Assembly: GCA_021804185.1 (NCBI GenBank)
Contig: JAJZKL010000075.1
Coordinates: 1-6,275, forward strand
Source of the DNA: Thermoplasmata archaeon
Lineage (GTDB): Archaea > Thermoplasmatota > Thermoplasmata > Thermoplasmatales > Thermoplasmataceae
Reading direction: 5' to 3'
DNA: 6,275 nt
The position numbers and the translations under genes are program-made. This document shows positions 1 through 5,900 of the stretch, piece by piece. How positions within the stretch are numbered: the stretch's first letter is position 1; each line of letters starts with the position of its first letter. The notes under the pieces are model-generated. The model was not told the DNA's origin, searched no databases, and saw nothing but the letters and a program-made list of their open reading frames with translations.

Positions 1-125
1 TCATGAGTGCTGCCAAGGAAAAATTGAAGGGAAAGTGTACACTCAATAAAGTAGAGGTTCAGGATGTCGCTTTCGGACTCAAGGCCGTAAGGCTCGAGAT
101 AATCATCCCCGATGAAGAGGGATAA
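1..125 (+). CDS. 3' end of translation elongation factor 1-beta-like gene (aEF-1beta), apparently C-terminally truncated
   Basis: The open frame enters from outside the window and ends at TAA 123-125; 40 complete codons are visible from position 3. The stretch VQDVAFGLKAVRLEIIIPDEEG resembles the core of archaeal EF-1beta, whose members carry an IAFGLKAL-like motif followed by a beta strand and a P-D-x-E-G-G turn. In the family, EF-1beta is the nucleotide-exchange factor that recharges EF-1alpha with GTP. Family members usually run about 30 residues past this turn (a helix and a last strand). Here the frame stops exactly at the turn, and neither other frame downstream resumes anything similar. 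It may be a decayed gene, a lineage-specific short form, or a sequence error. The last 14 nt overlap the start of prpB. The assignment is by recalled motif only, and the N-terminal half is not visible. Confidence 0.62.
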   Translation, partial: MSAAKEKLKGKCTLNKVEVQDVAFGLKAVRLEIIIPDEEG

Positions 126-1008
126 TTATAATTCAGGGCCTTCAGGCTTGAAAAGACACCTCTCGGAAGGCTTTGTTGAGGCGGCTGGAGTTTTCAATGG
201 CATCAGTGCCCTTCTAGCACAGCAGGCAGGATTCAGGGCACTATATCTTTCCGGTTCAGGTGTTGCAGGGGCAATGGGTCTACCGGACCTCTCCATGACA
301 ACTCTATCGGAAGTTGCTGACGAGGTCCGCAAAATAACATCGGTGTCCGAGGCCCCGCTAATAGTGGATGCTGATACAGGCTTTGGAGAAACCATAAATG
401 TGATGAGGACTGTGAGAGTCCTTGAAGATGCAGGAGCTGCGGCGTTGCACCTTGAGGATCAGGTTCTCCCAAAACGATGCGGCCACCTCAACGGAAAGAA
501 AGTGGTCGAGATGGAGGATATGGGAAAGAAAATTATGACGGCAATAGCCTCCAGACATAATCCTGATTTTATGATCATAGCAAGGACTGATGCCAGATCC
601 GTTAATGGCCTGGACGATGCTATTGAAAGGGCACTTTACTACGTGAAGTGCGGTGCCGATATGATTTTCACAGAAGCACTGGAATCAGCCGGGGAATTCA
701 AGGAATTTTCATCAAAAGTCAGATCACCGCTGCTTGCAAATATGACAGAATTCGGAAAGAGCCCGCTTCTCTCAGTCTCAGAGCTGAAGGACCTGGGATA
801 CAGAGCGGTCATATTCCCGCTTACAGGATTCAGGGTAGCTCTCAAATCGCTGCAAAAAACTTATGAGGCCCTTCTTAAAGATGAAACACAGAGAAACTTC
901 ATAGATGACCTGATGACAAGGAGGCAATTTTATGAGGTCATTGGCTATGATGAATATGAAAAGGACGACAGAGACATATTCAATATAAAAGGTGAAAAAG
1001 ATGACTGA
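112..1008 (+). CDS. prpB: Methylisocitrate lyase (PrpB, isocitrate lyase/PEP mutase superfamily)
   Basis: 298 residues, close to the bacterial PrpB length, forming a single TIM-barrel lyase that cleaves 2-methylisocitrate to pyruvate and succinate. Visible hallmarks are a phosphate/carboxylate loop YLSGSG at 45-50, the GLPD segment ending at D59, and the Mg-binding VDADTGFG at 85-92 (D86, D88). The catalytic KRCGH is at 121-125 with Cys123; ARTDA is at 157-161, FTEA at 186-189 (E188) and ANMTEFG at 209-215. The residue spacing is nearly that of E. coli PrpB, which separates it from the much longer isocitrate lyases and from PEP mutase, which lacks the K-[KR]-C-G-H motif. The ATG start is the only one that gives the full N-terminus, and no other Met occurs before residue 55. 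It has no clear Shine-Dalgarno and overlaps the previous gene by 14 nt, so it may be translated by coupling. It overlaps the following synthase gene by 8 nt. A related C-C lyase specificity, such as oxaloacetate hydrolysis, is less likely given its partner gene. Confidence 0.93.
   Translation: MKRDNYNSGPSGLKRHLSEGFVEAAGVFNGISALLAQQAGFRALYLSGSGVAGAMGLPDLSMTTLSEVADEVRKITSVSEAPLIVDADTGFGETINVMRTVRVLEDAGAAALHLEDQVLPKRCGHLNGKKVVEMEDMGKKIMTAIASRHNPDFMIIARTDARSVNGLDDAIERALYYVKCGADMIFTEALESAGEFKEFSSKVRSPLLANMTEFGKSPLLSVSELKDLGYRAVIFPLTGFRVALKSLQKTYEALLKDETQRNFIDDLMTRRQFYEVIGYDEYEKDDRDIFNIKGEKDD
991..995 (+). promoter_or_regulatory. Shine-Dalgarno for the citrate/methylcitrate synthase
   Basis: GGTGA lies 5 nt before the ATG at 1001 and matches the anti-Shine-Dalgarno of archaeal 16S rRNA. 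It overlaps the alternative in-frame GTG at 992, which cannot use it, so it supports ATG 1001 as the true start. Confidence 0.6.
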
Positions 1009-2065
1009 AATAAGTGTTCCTAAGGGGCTGGTTGGAGTTATAGTGGACAAAACAGCAATATGTACTACCGATGCTGAAGGAAATCTTGTCTACAGAGGTT
1101 ATAAAACTGTAGATCTGGTTAATAAAAAGACTTTCGAAGAGGTTGCATACCTTGTTGTGCATGGTGATCTCCCCGATAGTGACCAGCTTAAGGACTTCAA
1201 TGAAATGCTGGTGAAAAACGGAGACATCGACTCAAAGGTCCTGAAGATTATTGACCTGCTTAAGGAGAAGGACTTGATGAAGAACCTCCGGTCAATTATA
1301 TCACTTTACCCATACAGGGCTCAGGATTCTGCTCATATGCTTCCGGAAATAATTTCTAAGGTCCCGGGGATAATCGCCCATTCATATGCAGCGGAAACCG
1401 GTAAAGCTGTCGGCAGATCTGAAGCCCAAACTTACAGCGGAAGATTCTACCAGATGATCACAGGAAACACAGATGCCAGAAAATCTCAGTTCCTTTCAAA
1501 ACTAATGATTCTCTACATGGAGCATGAGTTCAACGCTTCCACTTTTGTTTTAAGGGTTGCTGCATCAACACTTACTGACCCTGCTTCAGCATTCACAAGC
1601 GCTCTTGGAACCCTCAAGGGGCCACTCCATGGCGGGGCAAATGCTGAGATACTTGATTTCTTCAAAAGCTTCAGGAATGAAGATGAGGCCGTAAAATTTG
1701 TTGATACACAGCTGGAATCCGGAAAGAAGGTAATGGGATTTGGCCACAGAGTTTACAAGCAGAAAGACCCCCGTGCCCAGCTCGTGAAGCAGCTTATGAA
1801 AGAGCTGAATCCAAACTCTAAGGAACTGAGAATCGCTGAAGCAATTGAGGCAAGAGTCTGGGAGAAAAAGCATCTTCCTGCAAATCTTGATTTCTATGCT
1901 GCAATACTTATGGATCAGCTGGGGATTCCACAGGATCTCTATACTGCCATATTTGCGGCAGCCAGAGTTTTCGGCTGGTGGGCGCACTACGAAGAACAGC
2001 TGAGGGATAACAAGCTAATAAGGCCTTCTTCGGAATATGTAGGTCCGAAGGACAGGGTTCTCTGA
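1001..2065 (+). CDS. prpC: Citrate synthase family protein, probably 2-methylcitrate synthase (PrpC)
   Basis: 354 residues from ATG 1001, which has GGTGA 5 nt upstream; an in-frame GTG at 992 would add only three residues. It condenses an acyl-CoA (propionyl- or acetyl-CoA) with oxaloacetate. Family motifs in order are YRGY at 31-34, HEFNAST at 175-181, LKGPLHGGAN at 205-214 (catalytic His210), MGFGHRVYK at 245-253 (His249), DPRA at 256-259, NLDFY at 295-299 (catalytic Asp297) and a C-terminal RPSSEYVGP at 341-349 (Arg341 in a substrate-binding position). All three catalytic residues are present. The protein is on the short side for archaeal citrate synthases, mainly around residues 85-125, where the usual HPM-containing segment is replaced by KDLMKNLRS. 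The 8-nt overlap with prpB argues for the methylcitrate cycle, but archaeal enzymes of this family often accept both acyl-CoAs, so citrate synthase activity in the main TCA cycle cannot be excluded. Confidence 0.9.
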   Translation: MTEISVPKGLVGVIVDKTAICTTDAEGNLVYRGYKTVDLVNKKTFEEVAYLVVHGDLPDSDQLKDFNEMLVKNGDIDSKVLKIIDLLKEKDLMKNLRSIISLYPYRAQDSAHMLPEIISKVPGIIAHSYAAETGKAVGRSEAQTYSGRFYQMITGNTDARKSQFLSKLMILYMEHEFNASTFVLRVAASTLTDPASAFTSALGTLKGPLHGGANAEILDFFKSFRNEDEAVKFVDTQLESGKKVMGFGHRVYKQKDPRAQLVKQLMKELNPNSKELRIAEAIEARVWEKKHLPANLDFYAAILMDQLGIPQDLYTAIFAAARVFGWWAHYEEQLRDNKLIRPSSEYVGPKDRVL

Positions 2066-2093
2066 CATCAGAGAATCTTCAGGTCTATTTTTT
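2054..2093 (+). terminator. Inverted repeat at the convergent stop codons, with a downstream T6 tract
   Basis: TTCTCTGA (2058-2065) and TCAGAGAA (2068-2075) are perfect 8-nt inverted arms separated by CA. In the plus-strand RNA the stem can extend four more pairs to 2054/2079 with two G-U wobbles. A run of six T lies at 2088-2093 and a run of four at 2098-2101, which would suit U-tract termination of the prpC transcript inside the 3' end of the opposing gene. The TGA stops of both convergent genes are part of the arms. No matching T-run follows in the minus direction, so a role for the other transcript is weaker. Function is inferred. Confidence 0.42.
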
Positions 2094-2430
2094 CAGATTT
2101 TCTGTTGAAAGCCTGGTAATCCGAAATTCTGTAAGGACTGGCAACGATTATGTGAATCTGGCCTGTATTGGAGAACATTGAAATATCAGCATCTGAAGGC
2201 AATGCCACCCCTGATGGATGTGAATGTACACTCCCCACAACTGAAAAATCAATCCCCTTATGGTATAAATTGAATAACGTATGGTGATCCCCCTGAACTG
2301 TTCCAGGAAGCATAAGGATCTCATAGATTATCTCATGCTCTGCCTTCAGGAAAGCTCCAAATTCCATTGGATAACTGTCTTTGGAGGCTTCCATTATCAT
2401 TTTCAGTGTACGGAGCCTAATTGACCACAT
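2068..2430 (-). CDS. Small stand-alone JAMM/MPN+ metalloprotease domain protein
   Basis: 120 residues, consisting of essentially one JAMM domain. The full zinc-peptidase signature is visible: Glu23 in MEFGAFL, then H69-S-H71-P, seven residues after His71, then Ser79 and Asp82 (H-x-H-x7-S-x2-D). JAMM proteases cleave isopeptide or peptide bonds of ubiquitin-like modifiers; archaeal relatives remove SAMP proteins, and bacterial ones process small sulfur-carrier proteins. The intact motif predicts an active zinc enzyme, but its substrate cannot be read from the window and no ubiquitin-like gene is present. There is no signal peptide or membrane segment, so it should be cytosolic. The ATG at 2430 gives the N-terminal helix (LRTLKMIMEASKDS) expected before the Glu; in-frame Met11 or Met13 would trim it. 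A GGGAG lies 13 nt upstream. The gene overlaps the end of the NAD kinase gene by 14 nt, suggesting one transcript. Confidence 0.88.
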   Translation of the reverse strand: MWSIRLRTLKMIMEASKDSYPMEFGAFLKAEHEIIYEILMLPGTVQGDHHTLFNLYHKGIDFSVVGSVHSHPSGVALPSDADISMFSNTGQIHIIVASPYRISDYQAFNRKSEKIDLKIL

Positions 2431-3235
2431 TTCTTATCAGCTTCTCCCTTATTCTCTCATAGAATGAGTTTCTGAATGTCACGAATCTTGCCCTTTCCGG
2501 TGATACAGTGATCCTTATGTCGTCGTTCTCGTCCACAGCAAACTGCTCCTGACCATCAACAATCAGGTCACAGGATTGCTTCTTTCCGAATATCCTGAGG
2601 TTTATCTCTTGGGAGCTTGGTATTACAAGAGGCCTGCTTCTTGACCTGAACGGAGCCAGATAAGTTACGACCATGGCATCAAGCGTCGGGTAAAGGATTG
2701 GCCCTCCAGCACTGAATGAGTATGATGTCGAACCTATTGGTGTTGCCACTATCACACCGTCTGAGGTTGTACTGTCAAAGAATACCCCATCCACAAAAAG
2801 CCTGAACTTCCTAATCTTGGCTATCTTGCTGGAATGCAAGACAACCTCATTTGTTGAGTCTATTATCTGAGTTCCATTTATGGTCAGTCTGAGCTTCATA
2901 GTCTCTTCCACCTTGTAGTTACCCTTTATCAATTTGTAAACTGATGACTCAACCTCTCCAATCTCGACCTCTGACAGGAATCCTAAACTTCCCATGTTTA
3001 TTCCAAGGACTGGCCCCTTCGCTAATTGCAAAGATCTGAGAACAGAACCGTCCCCGCCTACTGTTATAAGAATGTCAGCCTCCATTGATTCTATGCTGTT
3101 TCCCTTTCTGTTGAGCATCCGGGCTGCTTCCCTGTCATATATAACGTCCCAGTCATCGGGAAGTATCTCTACGATTCTTCTGACAATGTTTGCGCATCTC
3201 GTGCAGTCCTTTCTTACGATGAAACCTATCTTCAT
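2417..3235 (-). CDS. nadK: NAD kinase (ATP/polyphosphate-NAD kinase)
   Basis: 272 residues, a normal length for archaeal NAD kinase, which phosphorylates NAD to NADP in the cytosol. Motifs are a Rossmann-like N-terminus MKIGFIVRK and the diagnostic GGDGS at 60-64 (catalytic Asp62). These are followed by GINMGSLGFLSE at 78-89, STNEVVLH at 127-134 (the NE pair at 129-130 binds NAD) and SDGVIVATPIGSTSYSFSAGGP at 158-179 in the all-beta domain, with RPLVIP at 201-206 later. The usual TPI-PH segment before RPLV is diverged here to TYLAPFRSRS, but the core is intact. The ATG overlaps the stop of the upstream phosphatase gene in an ATGA, and no strong Shine-Dalgarno is visible, so translational coupling is likely. 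The order phosphatase then kinase matches the domain order of the fused MJ0917 enzyme of Methanocaldococcus jannaschii. Confidence 0.95.
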   Translation of the reverse strand: MKIGFIVRKDCTRCANIVRRIVEILPDDWDVIYDREAARMLNRKGNSIESMEADILITVGGDGSVLRSLQLAKGPVLGINMGSLGFLSEVEIGEVESSVYKLIKGNYKVEETMKLRLTINGTQIIDSTNEVVLHSSKIAKIRKFRLFVDGVFFDSTTSDGVIVATPIGSTSYSFSAGGPILYPTLDAMVVTYLAPFRSRSRPLVIPSSQEINLRIFGKKQSCDLIVDGQEQFAVDENDDIRITVSPERARFVTFRNSFYERIREKLIRNVVN

Positions 3236-4071
3236 TTCAGGGCCCCCGCAAATTGTCTGCTGCTTGCGCCGATTATAGCTTTCCTCTCCCTGACATCCAG
3301 TCCCATGTTAAAATCATTGAATTCACCGTCTAATACTACTCCTCCGGCTTCCCTGAGGATAAGTACACCTCCTGCCACATCTATATTTCTAAGTGAGTTG
3401 TAATCACCGACATATGCCATAATATCCGCTGATCCATTTGCCACAAGACAGAGCTCAAGTGAAGCACATCCAAGAGAGCGGATTCTCCAAGCACCCCTAA
3501 GTATCGGGGAAACGTGATCATGTCCAGCTCTTCCAAGACCTCCCAGAGCACATCCCAGGGGATCCACGGAGACATGTATCCGCTTCCCGTTTGCAAATGC
3601 TCCTTTTCCCTTTACAGCATGATAATTGGTATTCCTGGCCAGATCCGCAACTATAGCAATCCTCGCTGAAGACAGGTCCTCCCTTACAACTGCACCTGAA
3701 AATGAATAGAAAGGGATTCCGTTTTCCGCATTGTATGTTCCGTCCAGCGGATCGACCATTAAAGATTCATCATAGCCGAAATCAGTAAATCCGCTCTCTT
3801 CGCTTATGAGGTTCAGCGGCAGGTCCCTTTCGTGTATAAAATTCAGGATATGGTCATCACAAATTCTGTCAAGATTATGGGTTGCGGTGCCGTCTGCACC
3901 CATCCCTATTATTATGTTTCTGTTCCCCGAACCTGATTGTGTGGAAACAACTTCCCTTAAAGAATTTCCAAGGTCAATAAGTTCTTTTTCGAGATCTGAC
4001 ACAGTGTCAATATTATAACACTCAAGATAACCTTTCTGGGAAAAAATTAGAAAATCAGTCTCCGACAACAC
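3232..4071 (-). CDS. Inositol monophosphatase-family phosphatase (candidate NADP phosphatase / fructose-1,6-bisphosphatase)
   Basis: 279 residues from GTG 4071. The motifs are those of Mg-dependent, lithium-sensitive phosphatases: GMGADGT at 56-62, SEESG at 90-94 (Glu91, Glu92), [15 protein letters not shown] at 107-121 (Asp107, Asp110) and [17 protein letters not shown] at 200-216. The last metal-binding Asp is D231 in NIDVAGG, where the usual W-D is N-I-D. Archaeal members dephosphorylate inositol-1-phosphate, fructose-1,6-bisphosphate or NADP. The adjacency to nadK, with a 4-nt ATGA overlap, favours NADP phosphatase, as in the MJ0917 fusion. The start is uncertain: GTG 4071 overlaps rpoD by 17 nt, TTG 4068 is next, and GTG 4002 (residue 24) begins just where the family's first helix starts ([16 protein letters not shown]). 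Residues 1-23 look unlike coding sequence and overlie T-tracts, so a 256-residue protein from 4002 is a serious alternative. Confidence 0.88.
   Translation of the reverse strand: MLSETDFLIFSQKGYLECYNIDTVSDLEKELIDLGNSLREVVSTQSGSGNRNIIIGMGADGTATHNLDRICDDHILNFIHERDLPLNLISEESGFTDFGYDESLMVDPLDGTYNAENGIPFYSFSGAVVREDLSSARIAIVADLARNTNYHAVKGKGAFANGKRIHVSVDPLGCALGGLGRAGHDHVSPILRGAWRIRSLGCASLELCLVANGSADIMAYVGDYNSLRNIDVAGGVLILREAGGVVLDGEFNDFNMGLDVRERKAIIGASSRQFAGALK
4041..4054 (-). terminator. T-rich tracts directly after the rpoD stop codon
   Basis: On the minus strand the rpoD TGA is followed at once by TTTT (4054-4051) and, after four bases, TTTTTT (4046-4041). Archaeal RNA polymerase terminates at such U-rich tracts without needing a hairpin. 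If the phosphatase starts at GTG 4002, these tracts lie in a 52-nt spacer and could attenuate readthrough from the ribosomal operon. If it starts at GTG 4071, they are coding. The role is inferred only. Confidence 0.35.
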
Positions 4072-4873
4072 TGTCCAGCAGAAGGTTCAATCTCTGTGAA
4101 AGCCTCTTGAGAGCATAATCCAGCACATCCAATGCCTTCAGTGAGCCGTCTGTCTCAAACTGGAACACGTATTTGGTATCATCCTCTGTTACCTTTACGT
4201 CCGGGTTATCAAGCAGCTGTGAAAGAAAAGTACATCTGTTGTCATCGCTGAACACTATCTTTTCGGAATTCTCGGATACAACTGAATCAGGGCAGTGATT
4301 CTTGAAGTTTTCCCAGTCCTTAACCTTCTTCTTCTCGACCAGAAACTCCCGATGATACTTGTAAGAGACACCTGAGGTTACCTGCCACTTAGTATGCTTT
4401 TTCCCCGTGCCCAGTATGGCTTCGGCTGTAACTAGGATTGCCTGCCTCGGTCCAAGCTTTACAATTGGAATCTCTTTATCTGCAGGAACAAGATCTGACT
4501 TTCCTACAGGCTGAAGATCGCCTGAATTCACTACTCCTGAGCCTATCTTGTTTATTGAAAATGTCATTGTGCATAGGGGGCACCCCTCACCTTTGCAAGA
4601 GCAATTTTCCCTGAAGTTCATTGAAAGATCTGAAACAATAGGTACCAGAGAAAGCCGATGTGCCACTATTTCATCGAAAAGTGGGAGTGATGAGTCGTAC
4701 ACATTGCCTTCACTGTCTCTTATCTGGCCATGATGAAATATAACTTTGTCTATGGCCAGCTTAGGGATGTCGTCCATCAGAGTTCTTCTCAAGGCATTCG
4801 CTGTTGATGGTGAGAGCCCATCCACCGTGAAACGGATAAAATCATCAGACATTGTATTTATTGTCAGGGACAT
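4055..4873 (-). CDS. rpoD: DNA-directed RNA polymerase subunit D (archaeal Rpo3, Rpb3/alpha homologue)
   Basis: 272 residues from ATG 4873. An in-frame upstream Met at 4924 would overlap rps11 by 47 nt, whereas 4873 leaves a 4-nt gap, begins with the expected [20 protein letters not shown] and has AGGAG 11 nt upstream. Subunit D pairs with subunit L as the assembly platform of archaeal RNA polymerase; this is not bacterial sigma-70 RpoD. The alpha-family motif [20 protein letters not shown] is at 23-42, with HRLSLVPI at 72-79. A four-cysteine loop, C91-x-C93-x4-C98-x2-C101, resembles the zinc loop of eukaryotic Rpb3. The inserted third domain (about 165-230) keeps only C194-P and C214 of the ferredoxin-like cysteines, so it probably holds no 4Fe-4S cluster. 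The C-terminal dimerisation helix is at 245-268. It follows rps11 in the classic archaeal operon. Confidence 0.95.
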   Translation of the reverse strand: MSLTINTMSDDFIRFTVDGLSPSTANALRRTLMDDIPKLAIDKVIFHHGQIRDSEGNVYDSSLPLFDEIVAHRLSLVPIVSDLSMNFRENCSCKGEGCPLCTMTFSINKIGSGVVNSGDLQPVGKSDLVPADKEIPIVKLGPRQAILVTAEAILGTGKKHTKWQVTSGVSYKYHREFLVEKKKVKDWENFKNHCPDSVVSENSEKIVFSDDNRCTFLSQLLDNPDVKVTEDDTKYVFQFETDGSLKALDVLDYALKRLSQRLNLLLDSVVGD

Positions 4874-4877
4874 CTGT

Positions 4878-5261
4878 TTATACTCTCCTGCCTCTCTTGC
4901 CGCCCTTCTTTTTTGTTCCATCATGGGGAATAGGGGTTACCTCTTCAATCCTAAGAATCTTGAAGCCAGCTCTGGAAAGAGCCCTAATTGCGCTCTGAGC
5001 TCCTGGACCAGGAATCTTTGATTTGTTTCCGCCTGGAGCCCTTACCTTGATTATTAGATCCGATATCTCCTTCTCTCTCAGTTTTTCTGCGACCAGATCA
5101 GCCGCCTTCATTGCTGCATATGGGCTTGACTCATCTCTGTCATTCTTCACTACCATTCCGCCAGTTGCCTTTGCAAGGGTTTCAGCCCCTGTTGGATCAG
5201 TTACAAGAATTATAGTATTGTTAGCTGAGGCAAAAATATGCGCTATACCTGTTTTATTCAT
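4878..5261 (-). CDS. rps11: 30S ribosomal protein S11 (uS11)
   Basis: 127 residues, full length for archaeal S11, which binds 16S rRNA in the platform and the E-site region of the small subunit. Diagnostic stretches are [18 protein letters not shown] at 5-22, [19 protein letters not shown] at 33-51, [20 protein letters not shown] at 72-91, and the basic tail ending [13 protein letters not shown]. The ATG overlaps the rps4 stop in an ATGA. A GGAGAGGT lies about 8 nt before the start, so it has both coupling and its own ribosome binding site. rpoD follows after 4 nt. Confidence 0.97.
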   Translation of the reverse strand: MNKTGIAHIFASANNTIILVTDPTGAETLAKATGGMVVKNDRDESSPYAAMKAADLVAEKLREKEISDLIIKVRAPGGNKSKIPGPGAQSAIRALSRAGFKILRIEEVTPIPHDGTKKKGGKRGRRV

Positions 5262-5887
5262 CTTCCTCGACCTCTCCTTCCCTGCCTGTCATTCCTGCCA
5301 CGGTTGCGCTCAGGAGGAGCTTCCTCCTTCTGCTCTTTTTCCCCATTTGGAAGGACATTGCTCATGATTACCTGCCTCATTGGATGAAGATCATCTTTAA
5401 ATGGGGAGTTTTCAACGTATTCAATGCTGTCTTCCAGTGAAGCCTCGACCATTATGCTGGGGATGGTAACTCTTCTTCCATTCATGGTAACATGGCCGTG
5501 CGTAATCAACTGCCTCGCCTGTTTAAGAGTTCTTGCAAGGTTCCTCCTGTAGACTATAGTCTGAAGTCGTCTTGCAAGGATTGCTTCAATATCAAGCGAG
5601 AGGACATCGTCCAAGGTTGCATTACCACCAAGAAGCTTGTATCTGTTAAGCCTTGCTATGAGGGCATCATACTGCTTCTGGGCATTTGGATCATTATTCC
5701 TAAGTTTGGCCTGAAGATCTCTAGCCTGGCTTCTGAAATTGTCAAGGAATGACTGCCCCTTCCAGAGTTCTCTCTTATTCTTCAGTCCGTATTTTTCAAC
5801 GATAACTCTCTCAGAATCAATTCTGTCTTTTTCCCAAGGGTGTCTTGGTGTTGAATATGTCTTGTGCGGAAATTTAGGATCTCCCAT
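5258..5887 (-). CDS. rps4: 30S ribosomal protein S4 (uS4)
   Basis: 209 residues of archaeal/eukaryotic-type S4, a primary 16S rRNA binder that nucleates small-subunit body assembly. The start [22 protein letters not shown] is typical of archaeal S4. The S4 RNA-binding domain is at about 104-160 ([15 protein letters not shown], then [21 protein letters not shown]). The conserved [11 protein letters not shown] follows at 161-171. After residue 182 comes a Glu-rich then Arg/Gly-rich tail ([27 protein letters not shown]), which is disordered in character and variable in the family. There is no zinc-cysteine N-terminus of the bacterial kind. The start is supported by GGAG 9 nt upstream. A 6-nt gap separates it from rps13. 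Confidence 0.96.
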   Translation of the reverse strand: MGDPKFPHKTYSTPRHPWEKDRIDSERVIVEKYGLKNKRELWKGQSFLDNFRSQARDLQAKLRNNDPNAQKQYDALIARLNRYKLLGGNATLDDVLSLDIEAILARRLQTIVYRRNLARTLKQARQLITHGHVTMNGRRVTIPSIMVEASLEDSIEYVENSPFKDDLHPMRQVIMSNVLPNGEKEQKEEAPPERNRGRNDRQGRRGRGR

Positions 5888-5892
5888 TATTC

Positions 5893-5900
5893 ATCACTCC
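5893..5900 (-). promoter_or_regulatory. Shine-Dalgarno for rps4
   Basis: On the minus strand GGAGTGAT spans the end of rps13, with GGAG (5900-5897) placed 9 nt before the rps4 ATG at 5887. It is complementary to the archaeal 16S 3' end apart from a missing G, and it fixes the rps4 start. Confidence 0.6.

Noticed and set aside
112..190. A frameshift restoring the EF-1beta C-terminus downstream of its stop
   Set aside because: I read both other frames past 125: one is prpB itself and the other (RGIIIIQGLQA then stop) does not resemble the missing helix and strand.
992..1000. GTG start at 992 for the synthase
   Set aside because: It overlaps the GGTGA that serves ATG 1001 and adds only three residues (MKK) not needed by the family.
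1586..1987. 133-codon open frame on the minus strand inside the citrate/methylcitrate synthase gene
   Set aside because: It is fully antisense to a gene with intact catalytic motifs, its translation is Cys/Leu/Phe-rich without any recognisable domain, and it has no start context. It is a shadow frame.
4012..4019. TTATAATA (minus strand) as the TATA box for a leaderless phosphatase mRNA
   Set aside because: Initiation about 26 nt downstream would fall inside the phosphatase core near 3989, where no in-frame ATG, GTG or TTG exists until residue 57, so it does not fit a start and is left out of the features.
4874..4924. 17-residue N-terminal extension of RNA polymerase subunit D starting at 4924
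   Set aside because: It would overlap rps11 by 47 nt and is just the rps11 3' end read in another frame. The start at 4873 has a Shine-Dalgarno and the family N-terminus.
5023..5367. 114-codon plus-strand frame across rps11 and rps4
   Set aside because: It is antisense to two highly conserved ribosomal protein genes and shows no protein family features.
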